Shown here: piece by piece, positions 58,616 to 64,000 of the stretch | Layout: each line of letters opens with the position of its first letter | Numbering within the stretch: position 1 is the stretch's first letter | Assembly (NCBI RefSeq): GCF_028736155.1 | Contig: NZ_CP117879.1 | Location: forward strand, 5,332,001-5,396,000 | Reading direction: 5' to 3' | Source of the DNA: Flavobacterium sp. KACC 22763 | GTDB lineage: Bacteria > Bacteroidota > Bacteroidia > Flavobacteriales > Flavobacteriaceae | DNA length: 64,000 nucleotides | The notes under the pieces: model-generated | Databases searched by the model: none | Told to the model about the DNA's origin: nothing | Seen by the model: the letters and a program-made list of their open reading frames with translations, nothing else | Translations under genes and position numbers: made by a program

Positions 58616-61600
58616 ATGATAACAAATCAGACTGAAAGATTGAATTTTGCCTCTACAAAAAATATCCCTGACTATCCAGACTTTTTGGATGTTCAGGTTA
58701 AATCTTTTAAAGATTTCTTTCAATTAGAAACGAAATCTGACGAAAGAGGCAACGAAGGGTTATACAATACCTTCATGGAAAACTTCCCAATTACAGATAC
58801 AAGAAATAACTTTGTATTGGAATTCCTAGATTATTTTGTTGATCCACCACGTTATACAATTCAAGAATGTATAGAGAGAGGTCTTACATATAGTGTGCCT
58901 TTAAAAGCTAGATTAAAACTATACTGTACAGATCCAGAACACGAAGATTTTGAAACTATTGTACAAGATGTTTATCTTGGAACAATTCCTTACATGACTC
59001 CTAGTGGTACTTTTGTTATTAATGGTGCCGAGCGTGTTGTAGTATCTCAATTACACCGTTCTCCAGGGGTTTTCTTTGGACAGTCATTCCACGCAAATGG
59101 AACTAAACTTTATTCTGCCAGAGTAATTCCTTTTAAAGGTTCTTGGATAGAATTCTCTACAGATATTAACAGCGTAATGTACGCGTATATCGATAGAAAG
59201 AAAAAATTACCTGTAACAACTTTATTCCGTGCTATCGGTTTCGAAAGAGATAAGGATATCCTTGAAATTTTCGACTTAGCTGAAGAGATTAAAGTTTCTA
59301 AAACAGGTATTAAGAAATATATTGGAAGAAGACTTGCTGCCCGTGTATTGAACACATGGCACGAGGATTTCGTAGATGAGGATACTGGAGAGGTAGTTTC
59401 TATCGAACGTAACGAAATCATCCTTGATCGTGATACTATTATCGACAAAGATAATGTTGAAGAGATCATTGATTCTAACGTAAAATCTATTTTGTTACAC
59501 AAAGAGGATAATAACCAAGCAGATTATGCTATTATCCACAACACGTTACAAAAAGATCCAACAAACTCTGAAAAAGAAGCTGTAGAGCACATTTACCGTC
59601 AGTTGCGTAACGCTGAACCGCCTGATGAGGAAACTGCTCGTGGTATTATAGATAAATTGTTCTTCTCTGATCAACGTTATAACTTAGGTGAGGTTGGTCG
59701 TTACAGAATGAACAAAAAATTAGATTTAGATATCCCTATGGATAAGCAAGTGCTTACTAAAGAGGATATTATTACAATCGTAAAATATTTGATCGAATTG
59801 ATCAACTCTAAAGCAGAGATTGATGATATCGATCACTTATCAAACCGTCGTGTTAGAACAGTTGGTGAACAATTGTCTCAACAATTCGGTGTTGGTTTAG
59901 CACGTATGGCTAGAACTATTCGTGAGAGAATGAACGTTAGAGATAACGAGGTATTTACACCAATTGATTTGATCAATGCTAAAACATTGTCATCAGTTAT
60001 CAACTCTTTCTTTGGTACTAACCAGTTATCTCAATTTATGGATCAAACGAATCCATTAGCTGAGATTACACACAAAAGAAGACTTTCTGCACTTGGACCA
60101 GGTGGACTTTCGAGAGAGAGAGCTGGTTTCGAGGTTCGTGACGTTCACTATACTCACTATGGTCGTTTATGTCCGATTGAAACTCCTGAGGGACCAAACA
60201 TTGGTTTGATTTCATCTCTTGGTGTTTATGCAAAAGTAAACGGAATGGGATTCATTGAAACTCCATACCGTAAAGTAACTAATGGTGTAGTTGATTTAGA
60301 AAGTACTCCAGTTTACTTAAGTGCTGAAGAAGAAGAAGGTAAAATGATTGCTCAGGCAAACATTGAAATGGACGCTTCTGGTAAAATTACAGCTAGCAAT
60401 GTTATTGCTCGTGAGGAAGGTGACTTCCCAGTTGTTGAGCCATCAGTAGTTCATTATACAGACGTTGCTCCTAACCAGATCGCTTCGATTTCTGCGTCAT
60501 TGATTCCTTTCTTGGAGCATGATGATGCGAACCGTGCGTTGATGGGATCAAACATGATGCGTCAGGCAGTTCCTTTGATCCGTCCTGAAGCTCCGATTGT
60601 TGGTACAGGTTTAGAGCGTCAAGTAGCTTCAGATTCAAGAGTATTGATCAATGCTGAAGGGCATGGTACTGTTGAATACGTAGATGCTAACATCATTACT
60701 ATTAAATACGATCGTACAGAAGACGAGAGAATGGTTAGTTTTGATGCTGATGAGAAAACGTACAACTTAATTAAATTTAGAAAAACCAACCAAGGTACAA
60801 GTATCAACTTGAAACCAATCGTAAGAAGAGGTGACAGAGTTGTTCCTGGTCAAGTATTGTCTGAAGGATACGCTACTCAAAATGGAGAATTAGCTTTAGG
60901 TAGAAACTTAAAAGTTGCGTTCATGCCATGGAAAGGGTACAACTTCGAGGATGCGATTGTAATTTCTGAAAAAGTAGTTCGTGATGATATTTTTACATCT
61001 ATCCACGTTGATGATTATTCATTAGAGGTTAGAGATACTAAGTTAGGAAACGAAGAGTTAACAAATGATATTCCTAACGTTTCTGAAGAAGCTACTAAAG
61101 ATTTAGATGAAAACGGTATGATCAGAATTGGAGCAGAGGTTAAACCTGGCGACATTCTAATCGGAAAAATTACACCAAAAGGAGAATCAGATCCTACTCC
61201 AGAGGAGAAATTGCTTCGTGCAATCTTTGGAGATAAAGCTGGTGATGTAAAAGATGCTTCATTAAAAGCTTCTCCATCTTTACATGGTGTAGTTCTTGAC
61301 AAAAAATTATTTGCAAGAGCCGTAAAAGATAAACGTAAACGTACTCAGGATAAAGATGCTTTAGGTGCTTTAGAAATGGAATTCGAAACTAAATTTGTTG
61401 AATTAAAAGACAGATTGGTTGAGAAATTATTCTTGATCGTTAACGGAAAAACATCTCAAGGTGTAATGAATGATTTGGGTGAAGAAGTTTTACCAAAAGG
61501 TAAAAAATATACTCAAAAAATGCTTTACGCAGTAGAGGATTTTGCTCACTTAAGCAAAGGTCAGTGGGTTGCTGATGACGCTACTAATAAAATGGTTAAT

Positions 61601-62428
61601 GATTTAATTCATAACTATAAAATTAAGCTAAACGACTTACAAGGAGCTTTAAGAAGAGAGAAATTCACTATTACAGTTGGAGATGAATTACCATCTGGAA
61701 TCTTGAAATTGGCTAAAATCTATATCGCTAAAAAACGTAAGTTAAAAGTAGGTGATAAAATGGCAGGTCGTCACGGTAACAAAGGTATTGTTGCTAGAAT
61801 CGTTCGTCACGAAGATATGCCATTCTTAGAAGATGGAACACCAGTAGATATCGTATTGAATCCACTTGGGGTACCTTCACGTATGAACATTGGTCAGATT
61901 TATGAGACTGTATTAGGATGGGCTGGTATGAACTTGGGTAGAAAATTTGCTACTCCAATCTTCGACGGAGCTTCTCTTGACGAAATCAATGCTTTGACTG
62001 ATGAAGCTGGAGTACCACGTTTCGGACATACTTACCTATTTGATGGTGGAACTGGAGAGCGTTTTGCACAAAAAGCGACTGTGGGTGTAATTTACATGCT
62101 TAAATTAGGACACATGGTTGATGATAAGATGCACGCACGTTCTATCGGACCATACTCATTGATTACGCAACAACCACTTGGAGGTAAGGCTCAATTTGGA
62201 GGTCAGCGTTTCGGAGAGATGGAGGTTTGGGCACTTGAGGCTTATGGAGCTTCTAGTACACTACGTGAAATCTTAACAGTTAAGTCTGATGACGTTATTG
62301 GTAGAGCTAAAACTTACGAGGCTATCGTTAAGGGTGAAACTATGCCAGAACCAGGTTTACCAGAATCATTCAATGTATTAATGCACGAATTGAAAGGTCT
62401 AGGTTTAGATCTTCGTTTGGAAGAATAA
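58616..62428 (+). CDS. rpoB: DNA-directed RNA polymerase subunit beta
   Basis: A 1270-residue RNA polymerase beta subunit. The rifampicin pocket region reads [20 protein letters not shown] and [18 protein letters not shown], with the usual sensitive-type residues (Asp, His, Ser), and DVHYTHYGR has the Bacteroidota Tyr where E. coli has Pro. The C-terminal clamp contact [23 protein letters not shown] is conserved. Start: ATG at 58616, three bases inside the longest frame, which begins with TTG. rpoC follows after an unusually long, structured gap of 260 bp. Confidence 0.99.
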   Translation: MITNQTERLNFASTKNIPDYPDFLDVQVKSFKDFFQLETKSDERGNEGLYNTFMENFPITDTRNNFVLEFLDYFVDPPRYTIQECIERGLTYSVPLKARLKLYCTDPEHEDFETIVQDVYLGTIPYMTPSGTFVINGAERVVVSQLHRSPGVFFGQSFHANGTKLYSARVIPFKGSWIEFSTDINSVMYAYIDRKKKLPVTTLFRAIGFERDKDILEIFDLAEEIKVSKTGIKKYIGRRLAARVLNTWHEDFVDEDTGEVVSIERNEIILDRDTIIDKDNVEEIIDSNVKSILLHKEDNNQADYAIIHNTLQKDPTNSEKEAVEHIYRQLRNAEPPDEETARGIIDKLFFSDQRYNLGEVGRYRMNKKLDLDIPMDKQVLTKEDIITIVKYLIELINSKAEIDDIDHLSNRRVRTVGEQLSQQFGVGLARMARTIRERMNVRDNEVFTPIDLINAKTLSSVINSFFGTNQLSQFMDQTNPLAEITHKRRLSALGPGGLSRERAGFEVRDVHYTHYGRLCPIETPEGPNIGLISSLGVYAKVNGMGFIETPYRKVTNGVVDLESTPVYLSAEEEEGKMIAQANIEMDASGKITASNVIAREEGDFPVVEPSVVHYTDVAPNQIASISASLIPFLEHDDANRALMGSNMMRQAVPLIRPEAPIVGTGLERQVASDSRVLINAEGHGTVEYVDANIITIKYDRTEDERMVSFDADEKTYNLIKFRKTNQGTSINLKPIVRRGDRVVPGQVLSEGYATQNGELALGRNLKVAFMPWKGYNFEDAIVISEKVVRDDIFTSIHVDDYSLEVRDTKLGNEELTNDIPNVSEEATKDLDENGMIRIGAEVKPGDILIGKITPKGESDPTPEEKLLRAIFGDKAGDVKDASLKASPSLHGVVLDKKLFARAVKDKRKRTQDKDALGALEMEFETKFVELKDRLVEKLFLIVNGKTSQGVMNDLGEEVLPKGKKYTQKMLYAVEDFAHLSKGQWVADDATNKMVNDLIHNYKIKLNDLQGALRREKFTITVGDELPSGILKLAKIYIAKKRKLKVGDKMAGRHGNKGIVARIVRHEDMPFLEDGTPVDIVLNPLGVPSRMNIGQIYETVLGWAGMNLGRKFATPIFDGASLDEINALTDEAGVPRFGHTYLFDGGTGERFAQKATVGVIYMLKLGHMVDDKMHARSIGPYSLITQQPLGGKAQFGGQRFGEMEVWALEAYGASSTLREILTVKSDDVIGRAKTYEAIVKGETMPEPGLPESFNVLMHELKGLGLDLRLEE

Positions 62429-62435
62429 TAATAAA

Positions 62436-62475
62436 AAAATATAGAGACGTGATTAATCGCGTCCCTATATTCGTA
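62436..62475 (+). promoter_or_regulatory. Terminator-like hairpin after rpoB
   Basis: AATATAG (62438-62444) with GACG pairs with CGTC and CTATATT (62465-62471), a single mismatch inside, then TCGTATTT. The tail is not a clean T-run, so termination would be incomplete, letting rpoC be transcribed. Confidence 0.6.
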
Positions 62476-62688
62476 TTTATAACAAGTTTTTAAAGATTTA
62501 TACCCGTAACCCGTTCCGATTTTTTATAACAATGCGAGGCATTTTATAACTAGCACTTCAAATAAGATTTTGAGGTTTAGAGAAGTAACCCGAGGTAGTA
62601 GCTGAATGATTAACTCTTAGTTTTCCTAAGAGTAGATTATAAATCTAAAATCAATTTTTTAATTGCAAATAAATCAATAGTAAAAACT
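62476..62688 (+). other. Structured spacer between rpoB and rpoC
   Basis: No gene. Besides the hairpin after rpoB, it has AATGC-GAG-GCATT (62531-62543) and ACTCTTAG-TTTTC-CTAAGAGT (62613-62633), both perfect. No TAnnTTTG was seen, so rpoC most likely depends on read-through from rpoB. Confidence 0.5.
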
Positions 62689-64000
62689 ATGATGAATAAC
62701 AGAAACAATAAAGATAAAAATCCAGTAAAAAGATTTAACAAAATCTCTATTGGATTGGCTTCACCAGAATCTATCTTGAAAGAATCAAGAGGAGAGGTTT
62801 TAAAGCCAGAAACTATTAACTATAGAACTCACAAACCAGAGCGTGACGGACTTTTCTGCGAAAGAATCTTCGGACCAGTAAAAGATTTCGAATGTGCTTG
62901 TGGTAAGTATAAAAGAATTCGTTACAAAGGTATCATCTGTGACCGTTGTGGTGTTGAAGTTACTGAGAAAAAAGTACGTCGTGATAGAGTAGGACACATC
63001 AACCTTGTTGTGCCAATTGCTCATATCTGGTACTTCCGTTCTCTTCCAAACAAAATTGGTTATATCCTTGGTCTTCCATCTAAGAAATTAGATATGATCA
63101 TTTACTACGAAAGATACGTAGTAATTCAGCCAGGTATCGCTAAAAATGCAGATGGAGAATCACTACAAAGATTAGATTTCTTAACTGAAGAGGAATATTT
63201 AAATATTTTAGATACTCTTCCGCAAGAAAACCAATATTTAGATGATTTAGATCCTAATAAATTTGTTGCCAAAATGGGAGCAGAGTGTATTATGGATTTA
63301 TTAGCTCGTATTGATCTAGATGCTTTATCTTATGAATTAAGACACAGCGCTAACAATGAGACTTCTAAACAAAGAAAAACTGAGGCTTTAAAAAGATTAC
63401 AAGTTGTTGAATCTTTCCGTGAGTCTAACGAAAACCGCGAAAACCGTCCAGAATGGATGATTATGAAAGTGGTTCCAGTTATCCCGCCAGAATTACGTCC
63501 GCTTGTGCCACTTGATGGAGGTCGTTTTGCAACTTCAGATTTGAACGATTTATATCGTCGTGTAATCATCCGTAACAACCGTTTAAAAAGATTAATGGAG
63601 ATTAAAGCTCCAGAAGTTATCTTAAGAAACGAGAAACGTATGTTACAAGAATCTGTAGATTCATTATTTGATAACACTCGTAAAGCTTCTGCTGTTAAAA
63701 CAGAATCAAACAGACCATTAAAATCATTATCTGACTCATTAAAAGGTAAACAAGGACGTTTCCGTCAAAACCTTTTAGGAAAACGTGTGGATTATTCTGC
63801 TCGTTCGGTAATTGTTGTTGGTCCAGAGTTAAAATTATATGAGTGCGGATTGCCAAAAGATATGGCTTCTGAATTATACAAACCTTTCGTTATCCGTAAA
63901 TTGATTGAAAGAGGTATTGTAAAAACAGTAAAATCTGCTAAGAAAATCATTGATAAGAAAGAGCCAGTAGTTTGGGATATCCTTGAAAACGTAATTAAAG
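62689..64000 (+). CDS. rpoC: DNA-directed RNA polymerase subunit beta' (5' part)
   Basis: The frame starting at ATG 62689 is open to the end of the window (437 codons), about one third of the protein. It shows the start [20 protein letters not shown], the N-terminal zinc ribbon with Cys69, Cys71, Cys84 and Cys87, and then [31 protein letters not shown] and [18 protein letters not shown], all standard beta' features. The Mg-binding NADFDGD motif lies beyond the window. A start one codon later is equally possible. Confidence 0.98.
   Translation, partial: MMNNRNNKDKNPVKRFNKISIGLASPESILKESRGEVLKPETINYRTHKPERDGLFCERIFGPVKDFECACGKYKRIRYKGIICDRCGVEVTEKKVRRDRVGHINLVVPIAHIWYFRSLPNKIGYILGLPSKKLDMIIYYERYVVIQPGIAKNADGESLQRLDFLTEEEYLNILDTLPQENQYLDDLDPNKFVAKMGAECIMDLLARIDLDALSYELRHSANNETSKQRKTEALKRLQVVESFRESNENRENRPEWMIMKVVPVIPPELRPLVPLDGGRFATSDLNDLYRRVIIRNNRLKRLMEIKAPEVILRNEKRMLQESVDSLFDNTRKASAVKTESNRPLKSLSDSLKGKQGRFRQNLLGKRVDYSARSVIVVGPELKLYECGLPKDMASELYKPFVIRKLIERGIVKTVKSAKKIIDKKEPVVWDILENVIK

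Noticed and set aside
62800..63677. Two minus-strand frames at the right end
   Set aside because: Both lie antisense to rpoC, whose conserved zinc ribbon and clamp motifs identify the real frame.

Overview
The window is a stretch of chromosome from a Bacteroidota species, almost certainly Flavobacterium or a close relative. The DNA is AT-rich. Many genes are preceded by the Bacteroidota -7 promoter element TAnnTTTG, and nearly all start codons lack a Shine-Dalgarno sequence. The encoded proteins include a SusC/SusD pair, a T9SS-exported glycoside hydrolase, a TamB-TamL pair, a GSCFA-domain protein and many small lipoproteins. I see no prophage, insertion sequence, CRISPR array or defence island; this is ordinary core chromosome with some accessory genes.

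Layout. 1-3.1 kb: two related surface-type lipoproteins flanking a GSCFA protein. 3.3-11.6 kb: tamB-tamL (envelope biogenesis) and a DUF4230 protein. 11.8-14.7 kb: aromatic amino acid hydroxylase, a small secreted protein and a group III truncated haemoglobin, all on the minus strand. 15.0-17.5 kb: a secreted GH30 enzyme. 17.5-22.4 kb: threonine dehydratase ilvA with what looks like an isoleucine-codon attenuator, a DUF4136 lipoprotein, urocanate hydratase and a Cys-rich DUF5522 protein. 22.5-29.6 kb: a tiny HExxH membrane protein, an ACC-deaminase-like enzyme, a LysM glucosaminidase, hemL, a D-2-hydroxyacid dehydrogenase and a ParE/RelE-type toxin-antitoxin pair. 29.7-36.7 kb: lysS, three tandemly duplicated lipoproteins leading into lipB, a SnoaL-like protein and rnhB. 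37.3-44.4 kb: a SusC/SusD pair and a putative porin. 44.4-51.8 kb: a CBS-domain cysteine synthase/cystathionine beta-synthase, an exonuclease, DUF2851, PspC, an amino-acid permease, a helix-hairpin-helix protein and an acyl-CoA dehydrogenase. 52.0-64.0 kb: the translation/transcription block rpsU, a Xer-type recombinase, raiA, tRNA-Thr, tRNA-Tyr, tRNA-Thr, tuf, tRNA-Trp, secE, nusG, rplK, rplA, rplJ, rplL, rpoB and the 5' part of rpoC, which runs off the window.

The best regulatory finds are (i) a 19-residue leader peptide with eight Ile codons, preceded by a consensus promoter and followed by an intrinsic terminator and a possible antiterminator, upstream of ilvA; (ii) a strong Shine-Dalgarno sequence on rpsU, an exception in a genome that otherwise does not use them; and (iii) a perfect 15-copy TAAAGAA array that begins inside the last codons of an acyl-CoA dehydrogenase and ends about 90 bp upstream of the rpsU -7 element. 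Several intergenic regions carry MITE/REP-like inverted repeats of at least five different designs. Start codons were moved inward from the longest open frame wherever the longest frame began with TTG/GTG or added non-homologous residues.
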